The translations under genes were made by a program, and so were the position numbers. From Microvirga aerophila (GTDB lineage: Bacteria; Pseudomonadota; Alphaproteobacteria; Rhizobiales; Beijerinckiaceae): a DNA stretch of 64,000 bases. Below are positions 26,811-35,992 of this stretch, piece by piece. The number at the start of each line of letters is the position of its first letter. The first letter of the stretch is position 1. Under the pieces are notes generated by a model. That model worked only from the letters and a program-made list of their open reading frames with translations. It ran no database searches and was not told where the DNA came from. The stretch lies in the NCBI RefSeq assembly GCF_003332305.1, contig NZ_QOIO01000027.1, forward strand, positions 18,824-82,823. Reading direction: 5' to 3'.

Positions 26811-28103
26811 TCAGACGACGAAGAAGTCGTGGTGACTCATATTAAGACCCTTCCTGAGAACTGCGATGTCGACCCCAGCCTTCTCGCCGGATCCGTCCAC
26901 ATCGTACGACAGGACACCGGTGCTCTTGTTGTAGATGATGTAGTCGCTACCGTCCTTGGCATAATCGAGGCTGAAGTACTTCTTGGCGAGCTTGACAGAG
27001 CCCTGATCCGAGCCTTTGAGCTTCGACATGAACAGGTTGTCCAGCCAAATCGAATCGTACTTCACGTTGAAGTCGCTGATCTTGTCTCGGTTCGCCTTGC
27101 TCAATTTGGTGTCGAATACAAACGTATCGTGGCCCGTGCCGCCGCTGAGGACGTCATTGCCAAGCTTGGCGGCAAGGTGGTCGTCGCCGGCGTCGCCAAC
27201 TAGGGTGTCCTTGCTAGAGCCGCCGACCAGCCAATCGTTTCCTGAACCACCATTGGGGGTCGTGGGCGTTGCGCTCGTCGCGCTTGCAGGAGCCGCCGCC
27301 GAAGCAGGAGAAGCCTTTCCAAGGGTCCAAGCAGCATCGCCGGAGTGTTGGAAGTTGGCATGGCCTTTGTACCAGCTCGACTGGATATACCATGCATCGC
27401 CGGACGACGCGCCGGATCCAAATTGGTTGTTGGTGGTGACGAAGTCATCGACGGCCAGTGAGTGATCGCTGCCGGTCTTGATCATCACGCCGCCGTAGTT
27501 GGCCGACGCCTTGCCCCAGTTCTTGATCACGTTGCCGTGGACCACCAGCTTGTCGGATGGACCCGCCATGTGGTCGGGGAAGTAGCCCACGCCAGCCTCG
27601 TAGGCGCCGTCGATGGTGTTGTACTGCACGACGCCCGAGGAGCGGATGGAGATGCCATTGCCGGCCGCCGAGTTCAGAACCGTGTTGTACTCGACCAGCA
27701 CGTCCGAGGTCTGGACGTAAATGCCGTGATCGAGGCCGTTGCCCGGGCTCTTCTGCCCGGTGTTCTGGATGTGGTTGCCGCGGATCACAAGGCCCGGATG
27801 ATCAACCCCGTCGGCTATGCGCTGGGCGGCTCCAATGCCGTTGACGCCGATGTTGGTGATCTTGTTGTTCTCGAGCACCACATCCTTGGTCGAGTCGGTT
27901 GAGGACAGGCGGATGCCCGACCCGCTCACCTTGTCGATGGTGACGTTTTCAATTTTGACGTTCTTGACGCCCTTGATGAAGATGCCGTCGCCGGAGGCGT
28001 TCTTGATGGTCACGTTGCGGACCAGGGTGTTGTCCCATTCTGAGCTGTCGAGACGCAGCGTCGAGGTCAAGACAAGATTCTCTACAATACGAGTATAAGC
28101 CAT
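26811..28103 (-). CDS. Secreted right-handed beta-helix protein with RTX calcium-binding repeats
   Basis: A 430-aa protein. Residues about 25-245 are parallel beta-helix coils rich in NVTIKNASGDGIFI-like turns, the fold of pectate lyases, alginate epimerases and similar polysaccharide enzymes. An Ala/Pro/Thr linker (265-284) leads to RTX nonapeptide repeats at about 285-325 (GGSGNDWLVGG, GDAGDDHL, LGNDVLSGG), then a C-terminal segment ending HHDFFVV. There is no N-terminal signal peptide, so type I secretion via the C-terminus is expected; no T1SS genes are nearby. Substrate is unknown; a polyuronate is a guess from fold. AGGGG precedes the start. Confidence 0.87.
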   Translation of the reverse strand: MAYTRIVENLVLTSTLRLDSSEWDNTLVRNVTIKNASGDGIFIKGVKNVKIENVTIDKVSGSGIRLSSTDSTKDVVLENNKITNIGVNGIGAAQRIADGVDHPGLVIRGNHIQNTGQKSPGNGLDHGIYVQTSDVLVEYNTVLNSAAGNGISIRSSGVVQYNTIDGAYEAGVGYFPDHMAGPSDKLVVHGNVIKNWGKASANYGGVMIKTGSDHSLAVDDFVTTNNQFGSGASSGDAWYIQSSWYKGHANFQHSGDAAWTLGKASPASAAAPASATSATPTTPNGGSGNDWLVGGSSKDTLVGDAGDDHLAAKLGNDVLSGGTGHDTFVFDTKLSKANRDKISDFNVKYDSIWLDNLFMSKLKGSDQGSVKLAKKYFSLDYAKDGSDYIIYNKSTGVLSYDVDGSGEKAGVDIAVLRKGLNMSHHDFFVV

Positions 28104-28862
28104 AACTGCCCCTACTTAGGTTGCGTAGCTCTTTACCCGATTGTATAGGAATAGCGGCCTACACCATCAACACAGATGTCATCAGCTCAGACTGCTAGAT
28201 GAAATGAATATTGATAGATTTGAATATATTCAAAAGGTGCTTCAATCGGGGATTTAAGCTGGTTTTTGGTACGCACACTGAATGATCCCGTCTGTAAGTT
28301 AAATTATACCAGATTATGACTAAGCAAATTACTAAGTAATACGCTATAAAACGGCCATATCATTATTCCCAATTATCCTACCTTGATTTGGCGCGACTTC
28401 TCCAAGCTTCGCAGCCGCCATCAGCTCCAAATAGTGATAAGAAACGAGCTTATCCGTTGTTTGATGGATCAAGTCGCATTCGAACCTGCAGATTGGCTAG
28501 GGTCATCTCCAGCAGCTTCGAGCGGAAAACTCGGATCTAATCAGCCCAAACCTCGCAATGGGCAGACGCGTGCGGGTACTGGAGACAAAGCAAGTCGCAG
28601 AATGAGCGCGACCCTATCTGCGGCTGCGGAACATCAGCTCATGCTCGCTACTTGATAGGTGCGCACAACAAGCCTTGCGGATATCAGGGGCTATTAAGTC
28701 AGATACTCCAGAACCAGCCCCGAAGTATTCGGGCGAATCAAACAACCCCTCCGCCCACACCTCGCGGTGTGAGTTTTCCGAAGGCATTTTGTGTGTTTTA
28801 CGTCGATATGGGCGCCTCAATCAGCAAGCAGCGCCGAACGTTCAAAAACTCAAGCCTTCCTG
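28104..28862. other. Long intergenic region, AT-rich in its first third
   Basis: About 760 bases without a convincing gene. From 28104 to about 28380 the DNA is clearly richer in A and T than the rest of the window and should hold the promoter of the RTX gene. Small frames between 28383 and 28820 have no ribosome site and no family resemblance. A six-pair hairpin at 28756-28771 followed by TTTT on the plus strand could be a weak terminator. Confidence 0.5.
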
Positions 28863-30254
28863 TCAGAAGGCCCCGCCGGTCCTGAAGCCATCTCCGCCGA
28901 ACGATCCGCCGGTTTCGAACCCGCCCGGTTGCGGGAACGGAATGCCGCCGCCGAAGCCGGAATCCCATGGGCTAGGTCCTTGGTGGAAGCCGCCTCGAAG
29001 AACCTCCCCAAGAATTGCCCCTCCGACCGCCCCGGTGAGAACGCCCCCGAGAACGTTTCCAAGCACAGCCTCGTTCCCAAATGTCCCGTAGGGGTTGTCG
29101 TAGCCTTGGCGACGGAACTCGGTCCATTCGTGCTCAATCACATTGCGCCGCTGCGCGGCCTGCTGCAATTGCCGGTGCGTGTTGGCCACCTGCCGTTCCG
29201 CTCGCACGATCATGACATCAATCGCCTGGATGCGGCGGACGATCTCCTCGTCCCGTGGCGTCGGCGTCCGCATAGCCTCCTGGTAAAGCTGGTTCAAATC
29301 CTCTCGAGCATCGGCAGAGGCCAGCAGTTCGACCGCCTCGCGATAAGGCGCATCTCCCTCCAGGACGGAAGTGTCATGGGTGCGGTCTATCCTGGCAAGA
29401 GCCTCGCGCGCATCAATGAGCCGCCGGTCGGCTGCGTCCATTGCGTTCTTCGCATTCGAAGCCACCGACTCCAGCGCTTCGATGCCTGCGGCCCTCAGGG
29501 CAGTTCGCTCAATGGCGGTCAGTCGATCCCGCTCATTTCTCAGTTCGTCGACGATGCGGCTGGCATGCTCCCGCAATCGCGCTGGGATTTCATTGAGAAG
29601 AGTATAATTCGCACGTGCTTTGTCATAGCCGACGACACGGGCTACGAGCCGGTCCATAATGCGGCTCAGAGGGTTCACCCTGTAGGCAGCGGTGCCGAAC
29701 TTGCGGTTCCACAGGTACATGAAGAGAGGGTCGTCCTCATAAGGCCTACGCTTCTCGTTCTGGTCAGCCTCCGCCTGTACGGCCTTTTTCTCGGCCTGCT
29801 CGGCCATTCTGGTGATCTCGTCGATCCGGGTTCGTGCGCCGCTCCAGTCTGGGCTGACGCGGATCTGGGCTTCGACGCTTTTGCGCAAGGCTTCAACTTC
29901 GCCCAAGGCCTTCTCCAAGATTGCCGCCGCCGAATGACGCTCCGCTTCCGCCCGACGAACACGTTCCTCCGCCTCTCGACGCCGCTCCGTTATGACCCTG
30001 AGCGCCTCGCGGCGGTCGTTTAGCAGATTGATGGCCTGGCGCTCGACTGCGTCCAGTTGGCCAACAATCTCGTTCTTCTTGATCGCGTCCAACTTCAGGC
30101 GCGCGAGCTCACGGAACATCTCTGTTCGCTCGACCCGTAAACGCGTTACGTCCTCGCTCGCGGCCTGCCAAGCCTGCTCAAGCTGCGCTTCCTGCTGGCG
30201 CGCCTTTTCGATAGTCTGTTCGATCTGGGCGAGGGCTTGTCGTCCTGAAATCAT
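28863..30254 (-). CDS. Coiled-coil protein with glycine-zipper C-terminus, unknown function
   Basis: A 463-aa protein I cannot assign. Residues about 5-140 are charged coiled coil; about 170-210 contain a non-coil segment (YEDDPLFMYLWNRKFGTAAY); a second long helical region covers 215-385. Near 398-423 is a glycine-zipper-like hydrophobic stretch (VLGNVLGGVLTGAVGGAILG), and the tail is rich in Gly, Phe and Pro. It could insert in or coat a membrane. It is the last of three closely spaced genes (four bases after the previous stop), so it probably works with the TelA-like and single-pass proteins. Confidence 0.8.
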   Translation of the reverse strand: MISGRQALAQIEQTIEKARQQEAQLEQAWQAASEDVTRLRVERTEMFRELARLKLDAIKKNEIVGQLDAVERQAINLLNDRREALRVITERRREAEERVRRAEAERHSAAAILEKALGEVEALRKSVEAQIRVSPDWSGARTRIDEITRMAEQAEKKAVQAEADQNEKRRPYEDDPLFMYLWNRKFGTAAYRVNPLSRIMDRLVARVVGYDKARANYTLLNEIPARLREHASRIVDELRNERDRLTAIERTALRAAGIEALESVASNAKNAMDAADRRLIDAREALARIDRTHDTSVLEGDAPYREAVELLASADAREDLNQLYQEAMRTPTPRDEEIVRRIQAIDVMIVRAERQVANTHRQLQQAAQRRNVIEHEWTEFRRQGYDNPYGTFGNEAVLGNVLGGVLTGAVGGAILGEVLRGGFHQGPSPWDSGFGGGIPFPQPGGFETGGSFGGDGFRTGGAF

Positions 30255-30258
30255 CGCC

Positions 30259-31251
30259 TTACCAGCCCGTGATTGTGCCGCCGAGAACCGGCATCAGGTA
30301 ATCGATGTCGAGATAGCCCCGGCGCTTCTCGCCGAGGCGGCTGCGCTGTACGATGCCGTCGTCGTTTTTGTCCCGCTGCACCTGTATCGCCACCTCCTCG
30401 TTCACGCGCACACCCCATTTGGACGTGGTGACGGTTCGACCATCCTCCTCGCTGGTGACCGGCATACTGAGGATCCGCCCATCGGGAGAGACTGCCTCCA
30501 CGATGAGGTAGTAGTTTCGGCCTGCCGGATTCCGCTGCGGGACCCGCCAAACCCCACTAGGCTCCCCGGGGCGTGATACGATCCGCAGCGTGAACTCTCG
30601 CCTGAGATCGGCGCGGAGGACTTCGAGGTCGTTGATGGCTTGGCGTGCGCCCGCAGCGTCTGCGCTTGCAACGGCTGCGCGACCATCCGCGAGGATCTGA
30701 TCCGCCTTTTCTCGGGCAGCCTGAACCCTTGCCTCCCGCAGCACATCCTCATGTCCTTGCACGAGGGCGCTCGGCAGCGCCTCGGCCAGTTCGATCCGGT
30801 TCCTTTCAGCCAGAATTCGTTCCTGCTCGGCCCGTTGCTGAGCCGGGCGCTCCACGCCTAGATGATAGGCGCCCCAGCCAAAGCCCAGAAGGGCCACGAG
30901 CGTCAGAAGGCTTCGGCCGACCCGACCACGATTGACCCATAAGGTTGCAATGGTCCGCGAGAGACCGGGCGCGGGCGGCGTATAGAGGAAGCGCTGCTCC
31001 TTGAGGGCCTGCACGCCCTCAAGGAGGATACGATCCGGAACCGCGATCCCCTGCCCCCGGTAGATCTGCCGCAGCCGCTCCAGAAGTTCGGCATCCCGCT
31101 GCTCCTCGCTGAGTTCTCGGTTGACGAGGCTTTCCTGGTGACGGAGCGTGTCGACCACGTCCATCGCGAGCATCACCTCGTCAAGGCTCTGAGGGGTCTT
31201 CCCCGCAGCCGGCGCGAGTGGTGCGGCAGATGCGGCGGGCGAGTCAGCCAT
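30259..31251 (-). CDS. Single-pass membrane protein of unknown function
   Basis: A 330-aa protein starting MADSPAASAAPLAPAAGKTPQ; this ATG overlaps the upstream stop by eight bases, so the longer frame to 31320 is rejected. A cytosolic helical region (LDEVMLAMDVVDTLRHQESLV, then LLERLRQIYRGQGI) precedes one membrane helix at about 113-130 (LLTLVALLGFGWGAYHL). After it come a charged coiled coil and a beta-rich domain (about 215-330) with NYYLIVEAVSPDGRILSMPV and RRGYLDIDYLMPVLGGTI. No catalytic motif is seen. It is the middle gene of the three-gene set. Confidence 0.82.
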   Translation of the reverse strand: MADSPAASAAPLAPAAGKTPQSLDEVMLAMDVVDTLRHQESLVNRELSEEQRDAELLERLRQIYRGQGIAVPDRILLEGVQALKEQRFLYTPPAPGLSRTIATLWVNRGRVGRSLLTLVALLGFGWGAYHLGVERPAQQRAEQERILAERNRIELAEALPSALVQGHEDVLREARVQAAREKADQILADGRAAVASADAAGARQAINDLEVLRADLRREFTLRIVSRPGEPSGVWRVPQRNPAGRNYYLIVEAVSPDGRILSMPVTSEEDGRTVTTSKWGVRVNEEVAIQVQRDKNDDGIVQRSRLGEKRRGYLDIDYLMPVLGGTITGW

Positions 31252-32422
31252 TGATCGGCAATGCCTCTCCCTGCGCCACGAGACGCGCGATGCGCCGCTT
31301 GCCGTCCTCGACCGCATCACGGATTTCGGCCGAGTTCTGCGTCGAGAGCCTGCGCATCTCGCCGACGATTTCGAGCGAATGCTCCTGGAAGGAGATGACG
31401 GAATCCACGAGCTTCTTGACCGCGTCTGCCCGAATGGTCGGGCCGTAGCCGGCCTTCACAGCAGCCTCGCCAACCTGATCGCCGATCTCCGCCAGGACCT
31501 CCAGACTCCTGGAAACGCCCTCTTTCATCTCGTTCAGGGTTTGCGTCGCCTCGTGCAGGCCGAACATGCCCGTGAAGGACGCCCTCAAGGCGGTCAGAAC
31601 GGAGTCGTTGGTGGAGAAAAACGTGACTGCCTGGGCATAGACCCGCTCCTTGGCATTCGTCATCTGCATCAGCCTGGCCATGATGACTTCGGAGGTGTTG
31701 TAGCTGACGGTGAGGTTGTCCGAGAGGTCCTTGGCGATCTGGTAGCGCTTTTCCTCGTCCTGAGTGCTGCGTAGCTCTTCGTCGCGGGCAAGTTCGAGGC
31801 GCGCGCGCTCCGCAATCTCCGCACCCTGGAAGTTGACGACCGCGTCAGAGGAAGCCTTCAGCCTCGCCTTGGCCGCCTCAAGCTTCTGCTCCGCGGTTTT
31901 GAGAACCTCCAGAGCCATGACCTCCGCGTGCTTGAGCGCGCCACGGAAATCCCGGTAGGCGTCGAGGATGATCTGCTCGCGCTCGATCTGGTCCCTCGTG
32001 GACCGGGTCACGTCGAGATAGGTCTCTTTGATGTCATCGAAACGATCAGCGATATCGCCTCTGGAAATCTTCATCCAGACATTCGTCACGCGCTCCATCA
32101 GGTCGATCTTCGAATCCGCGATCTGGTCGACCATTTTCTTGGAGTCATCGCGAATTGAGTTGAACGACTCTGTGATTTGCCGGTAGCGCTCGCCGATCTC
32201 CACACCCTCGGTCTGCTCGCGCACGACCTCGTTGAAGACGTTGGCCTGCCCTAATGTCCGAGCGATGATCGTGATCCGGTCCTGGTCGAGGTCCGAAATT
32301 TTCTCCAGGAGACCATTGATGGGAGCCTCCATGGCCTGGGGTGGGGTGATCCCAAGGTCCCGCAGGGCTGACGTGGCCCGATCAAGATACTGCAAGGGGG
32401 ATTTCACGACGACGTCAGACAT
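31244..32422 (-). CDS. TelA-like coiled-coil protein
   Basis: A 392-aa soluble, almost wholly helical protein starting MSDVVVKSPLQYLDRATSAL. Segments such as INGLLEKISDLDQDRITIIARTLG, KKMVDQIADSKIDLMERVTN and AVTFFSTNDSVLTALRASF resemble the toxic-anion-resistance (TelA/KlaA) family in pattern, and length is about right, but I cannot confirm membership by eye. TelA-type proteins are linked to tellurite and envelope stress with no known chemistry. First gene of the operon; the frame begins with a TTG at 32437, but ATG at 32422 is preferred. Confidence 0.7.
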   Translation of the reverse strand: MSDVVVKSPLQYLDRATSALRDLGITPPQAMEAPINGLLEKISDLDQDRITIIARTLGQANVFNEVVREQTEGVEIGERYRQITESFNSIRDDSKKMVDQIADSKIDLMERVTNVWMKISRGDIADRFDDIKETYLDVTRSTRDQIEREQIILDAYRDFRGALKHAEVMALEVLKTAEQKLEAAKARLKASSDAVVNFQGAEIAERARLELARDEELRSTQDEEKRYQIAKDLSDNLTVSYNTSEVIMARLMQMTNAKERVYAQAVTFFSTNDSVLTALRASFTGMFGLHEATQTLNEMKEGVSRSLEVLAEIGDQVGEAAVKAGYGPTIRADAVKKLVDSVISFQEHSLEIVGEMRRLSTQNSAEIRDAVEDGKRRIARLVAQGEALPING

Positions 32423-32797
32423 GGCACATTTTCCCAACGGTTCGCAGGGCTCTTCAATATCCCGGACATGTGGATCCAGTGAGAAAGCCGAGCGCGAGTT
32501 TTGCTACGCAGGCAGAGGCACAGTTTTCAATGTACAAACCAACGGAGGGTTCCCCTGCCCCTGGGCTTGGCCAAGTGGCTCTGGCGCTCTCTGGCTCCCT
32601 GCTTCGCAACAAAGCCTCGCCGAATGGCCTATCCGTCTGAGAAAACTTGGCTCTTCAGGGACCGGTGGGGATCAAATCAGCCGTGGCGGAAGCACCCCAT
32701 AGTCACGTGCTTAAGGCTAAGCCTTCCAATGACCCGGAGCTGCCTTTGAGCGTTCCATTCAACAGCCCCGCCTGCGCTGCTGGCGTTTGCGCGGCAG
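32423..32797. other. Intergenic region
   Basis: About 375 bases between two minus-strand operons. It should contain the promoter of the TelA-like operon and the end of the kinase transcript. I see no gene; the short plus-strand frames have no ribosome sites and no resemblance to proteins. A five-pair hairpin (AAGGC/GCCTT) near 32713-32725 is too weak to call a terminator. Confidence 0.4.
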
Positions 32798-34069
32798 TCA
32801 ATCCGCCAAGAATGTCTCGAAAAGCTGCGTGTGACCCATCTGGCCGCCCTTCAGCAACAAGTGCATGTTGTCCCGGGCCTTGTCGCTGCTGCGAGCGACG
32901 CTGACCGCAACGCCGTTGCTGATCTGGCCCTGGTAGCCGAGGCCCCAGAAGCCGAGGCGGCCGACGATCTTGCTGGAGGTGTCTCCCCCGGCAATGGCCA
33001 GTCTCCGGACCGGGTGCCGCTTGAGGATGCTGTCCACGACGAGTCCGCTGAGATCGGCCAGGGAATCTGTGGCTGCCGGCGGGGCTTCGCCCGTCTCGGG
33101 AGCGGTGGAAAGCATGACATTGAGCCCTTGAGCGAGTGCCGCAACCGCCTTGTCGACAACCTGCTCACGCAGGTGCGCACTCGTGGTCAGATCGTCCGGA
33201 TCGACCGGAATACGATGATAGGATCGAGCTGCTGCGACCTGCCCTCTCGTTGTGGGCGAAAGACTTCCCACGAAGGCGAGCACGGGCCCTGGCGCAGCCG
33301 ACGGACCGCTCAAGGAATCCCCTGCCTCCTCGAAACAGGCTTGAGCAACGCTGCTTGCTCCGACCATTAACAGAGACCGTTGCTTACTCTGGCTCTTGCA
33401 GAGACGACCGACCGCTTCGACATGGCATTGTTCGAGGGCATCGAACAGAATTGCCTGCGAACCCTGGGATAGCCGCTCCCATTCCTCGCGAACCAAGTGG
33501 TCGCTTTTCACGAGCAAGGGCCAGTGAATCGCTGCGACGGCCGGCAATCCGAGTAGGGTCAAATGCCGGCGCAGATCTGCCTCTGTCATTGGTGTCGCCG
33601 GATGGCCGCTCATGGTAGGATGCCGATCAAGCCGGAAGACGTCTCCCTCCAATCCGGAGGCAGCAAAGAGGTTAGAGAAGGCGCAATAGCGCCCAAGTGA
33701 CGGCTGCCCTCCGACAATCGCCACGCCTGGATGATCCACATAATCCCGAAGCACGGAGATAGCGGCTGCGATATTGCCGCGCTCCGGCGCGCTGTCGAAG
33801 GTCGAACAGCACTTATAGTGGATGACGCGAACGCCGAGCCGGCGAAAGAACTCTCCCACAGGGGAAAGTTCCGAACGGATTTCCGCACGCGTCATAGTGC
33901 GCGCTGCGCCGGCGATCCCGACCGCGTCGAGTTCTCCGACCTCCGCAAGGTGCCGCTCTTCGGGCAATCTCAGGAAGAGGAAAGCGCGCTGACCTCGACG
34001 GGCCAGCGTCGCCAGCGTGTCCGTCGCCCCGGTGAAATCGTCTCCATACCAACCGTAGGACGGCGTCAC
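32798..34069 (-). CDS. DUF1537 (four-carbon acid sugar kinase family) kinase, OiaK-like
   Basis: A 423-aa ATP-dependent sugar-acid kinase. The N-terminal substrate domain starts YGWYGDDFTGATDTLATLARRG, the family hallmark, with HYKCCSTFDSAPERGNI further on. The C-terminal nucleotide domain has LAFVGSLSPTTRGQVAA and LAIAGGDTSSKIVGRLG. The GTG at 34069, preceded by AGGAG six bases away and just after the RuBisCO-like stop, is chosen over ATGs inside that gene. Kinases of this family phosphorylate threonate, erythronate or 3-oxo-isoapionate. Coupling to a RuBisCO-like protein matches the OiaK/OiaX pair of D-apionate catabolism, which is the best guess. Confidence 0.87.
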   Translation of the reverse strand: MTPSYGWYGDDFTGATDTLATLARRGQRAFLFLRLPEERHLAEVGELDAVGIAGAARTMTRAEIRSELSPVGEFFRRLGVRVIHYKCCSTFDSAPERGNIAAAISVLRDYVDHPGVAIVGGQPSLGRYCAFSNLFAASGLEGDVFRLDRHPTMSGHPATPMTEADLRRHLTLLGLPAVAAIHWPLLVKSDHLVREEWERLSQGSQAILFDALEQCHVEAVGRLCKSQSKQRSLLMVGASSVAQACFEEAGDSLSGPSAAPGPVLAFVGSLSPTTRGQVAAARSYHRIPVDPDDLTTSAHLREQVVDKAVAALAQGLNVMLSTAPETGEAPPAATDSLADLSGLVVDSILKRHPVRRLAIAGGDTSSKIVGRLGFWGLGYQGQISNGVAVSVARSSDKARDNMHLLLKGGQMGHTQLFETFLAD

Positions 34070-34085
34070 TGCGAACTCCTGGTCA

Positions 34086-35354
34086 TCAGGCCTTGTCGAA
34101 GAACGCGTGGGCATCGGCCAGCGCCCGGTGACGGGTGCGCGCAACCGCAAGATCCTCGCCGGCCTCGACTGCGCGCCACGCTTCCCGAATGCTCGCAACG
34201 CCCTCGGCCGGGCCGCCCGGATGGGCCATGATCCCGCCGCCAGCCATGAAGAGAAGATCAGTCGTGCCTACTGCGTTGTATGTCTGCCCCACCGTTCCGG
34301 CCCACTGGCCGGAGGAAAATGCAGGCATGACCCGATCGTCCTCGTCGCAGCGCGGCGTCAGGCAATCCTTCGCACTCGCCACGACTTCCGCATCGTCCTG
34401 GGCGAATTTACCGCCAAGGCCATGAACATGCATGTGATCGACCCCGGCGAGACGCCACAGGGTCTGGTAGGCTTGAAAGCCGATGCCGAGCGCGGGATGC
34501 CGCGAGAGCGCACCATAGCCGTTGCGGTGGCCGTGAATGGCAAGATCCGTGCTGCGCCGCAGGGTTTCCACTGCCGAGTAGCCGCACCAGTTCAGGCTGG
34601 CCATGACGCAGCTTCCGCCCTCCTTCGTGACGAGATCCGCATGGCGTCGCATGGCATCGGTCTCGTCAGTAATATTGAACGCCACCATCACGTGCTTGCC
34701 CGTTTGGTCCTGGTGCCGGCGAACAGCCGCCATCACGGCAGGGATGCGGGCAGACAATGGTGCGTGGTCGGGGTTCGCGGCGATCTCGTCATCTTTGATG
34801 AAGTCGAGTCCGGCTGCGCATAGGCGCTCCACGAGCGCAGCGATTTCAGCGGCTGATAAGCCCACATTCGGCTTGATTATCGAGCCGATGAGAGCGCCCC
34901 GGGCCACGCCTGTCACGCGCCGCGTCTGCGTCACACCCTTTCGCGGCAGGGCGTAGCGCTTCCTATATGAGCCTGGCAGACGGAGCGATTCAAGTCGCAG
35001 GCCCGTCACCTCGCCGAGATCGAAGAGGTTGCCTGCGACGGTTGCGGCAAGTGTCGACAGGTTGACGCCGACATTAGCGAGCGGGAACCGGACGATGACT
35101 TCACCCCGGCGGGACCGATCTGAGATGCCCTTCCGGTCGAGCCACGCACTGCGCATGGAAGGCTGCTCGACTTCCCCATGGTCATGGACAACAACGACTG
35201 TTGCCCGGGCGCGGGACCGGAGTTCGTCGGTCTCTCCTTCGACGCGGGTGAAAGTTCCACAGGATTGCTCGCCGGCCATGATCTCGGCGACCTTGTCGAG
35301 CGGCAGCGGGGTCTCGACGAGATAGGTCGCCTCGAAATGCGTGTCGGACATCAT
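34086..35354 (-). CDS. RuBisCO-like protein (form IV), OiaX-like
   Basis: A 422-aa RuBisCO large-chain homologue. The N-terminal domain (1-140) is followed by the barrel, with SIIKPNVGL (Lys161, in the place of catalytic Lys175; the next lysine is Asn163) and FIKDDE (Lys187, Asp189, Glu190, matching the carbamylated lysine and metal ligands). HGHRNGYG, a loop-6 lysine in GLGGKF, SSGQWAG and MAGGGIMAHPGG keep other active-site positions. It is therefore a metal-dependent enolase-type enzyme but unlikely to be true RuBisCO. With a DUF1537 kinase next to it, cleavage of 3-oxo-isoapionate 4-phosphate is the most likely reaction. The VOC stop lies five bases before the ATG. Confidence 0.88.
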   Translation of the reverse strand: MMSDTHFEATYLVETPLPLDKVAEIMAGEQSCGTFTRVEGETDELRSRARATVVVVHDHGEVEQPSMRSAWLDRKGISDRSRRGEVIVRFPLANVGVNLSTLAATVAGNLFDLGEVTGLRLESLRLPGSYRKRYALPRKGVTQTRRVTGVARGALIGSIIKPNVGLSAAEIAALVERLCAAGLDFIKDDEIAANPDHAPLSARIPAVMAAVRRHQDQTGKHVMVAFNITDETDAMRRHADLVTKEGGSCVMASLNWCGYSAVETLRRSTDLAIHGHRNGYGALSRHPALGIGFQAYQTLWRLAGVDHMHVHGLGGKFAQDDAEVVASAKDCLTPRCDEDDRVMPAFSSGQWAGTVGQTYNAVGTTDLLFMAGGGIMAHPGGPAEGVASIREAWRAVEAGEDLAVARTRHRALADAHAFFDKA

Positions 35355-35359
35355 GGTTC

Positions 35360-35899
35360 TCAGATCCGGGAGAGATCCGGAAACGGGCGCACAGGATCGC
35401 GGCCGTCCCAACCCTCGGATGCGTCCTTGATCAACTGAAACATCTTGCCCTTCGGACCTGCGACCTCGGAAAGCTCGATCACCGTACCGGGATGGTATTC
35501 AGTGTCGAAATACACGAACCGGCCGCGCTCGCCGACCTCCCCGCTCATGACGGGCGCGAAGCCCAGGGCCGTCAGGCGCTCCAGATCCTCGTCATAGCTC
35601 TGCGTCCAGTAAGCGACGTGCTGCAATCCGCGATGTCCGGCTTCCCTGAAGTCTCGGTACATAGACGGTGCATCGTTGCGAGTTTGGATGAGCTCGATCT
35701 GCAGCGGCCCCGAATTGGCAAGTGCAACCGAATTATGAGGTTGATAAGACTCGCCCCGGTAGGTGTAATTCTCGATAGGCACACGCTCCTTGTAAAAGAA
35801 CGGCCCTACGCCGAGAACGCGCGACCAGTAATCCATCGCGGCTTCGATGTCGTCCACGACATACCCGGCCTGTCTGATTTCACCCAGAAATCGGCTCAT
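35360..35899 (-). CDS. VOC-superfamily (glyoxalase-fold) protein
   Basis: A 179-aa protein with paired beta-alpha-beta-beta-beta modules: RQAGYVVDDIEAAMDYWSRVLG opens the first and LQHVAYWTQSYDEDLERLTALGF the second. Possible metal ligands are Gln in RQAGY, Glu in LQIELIQ, His in LQHVAY and Glu in TVIELSE. Family members are isomerases, epimerases, lyases and dioxygenases. Lying between the TRAP-binding-protein gene and the RuBisCO-like gene, it probably makes the kinase substrate or an earlier intermediate. No D-apionate oxidoisomerase is visible in this cluster, so this protein may replace it; that is inference. Confidence 0.88.
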   Translation of the reverse strand: MSRFLGEIRQAGYVVDDIEAAMDYWSRVLGVGPFFYKERVPIENYTYRGESYQPHNSVALANSGPLQIELIQTRNDAPSMYRDFREAGHRGLQHVAYWTQSYDEDLERLTALGFAPVMSGEVGERGRFVYFDTEYHPGTVIELSEVAGPKGKMFQLIKDASEGWDGRDPVRPFPDLSRI

Positions 35900-35992
35900 G
35901 TTCTAACCTGCAAAACTCAAGGAAGGCACGGAGCCTCGGCTCCGTGCCGGAAGGAATAGGTCCCGGCTTTGCAGGCCGGATCACGGAAGGTT

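Noticed and set aside
28383..28655. 90-codon plus-strand frame in the long gap
   Set aside because: No ribosome site, no recognisable family and low-complexity composition.
28863..32422. Phage-defence or toxin-antitoxin system
   Set aside because: No nuclease, ATPase, toxin or antitoxin motif is visible in any of the three genes, so no such claim is made.
34086..35354. True RuBisCO large subunit (carbon fixation)
   Set aside because: No small subunit or phosphoribulokinase nearby, one catalytic lysine is Asn163, and the gene is coupled to a sugar-acid kinase, so a form IV RuBisCO-like protein is the better call.
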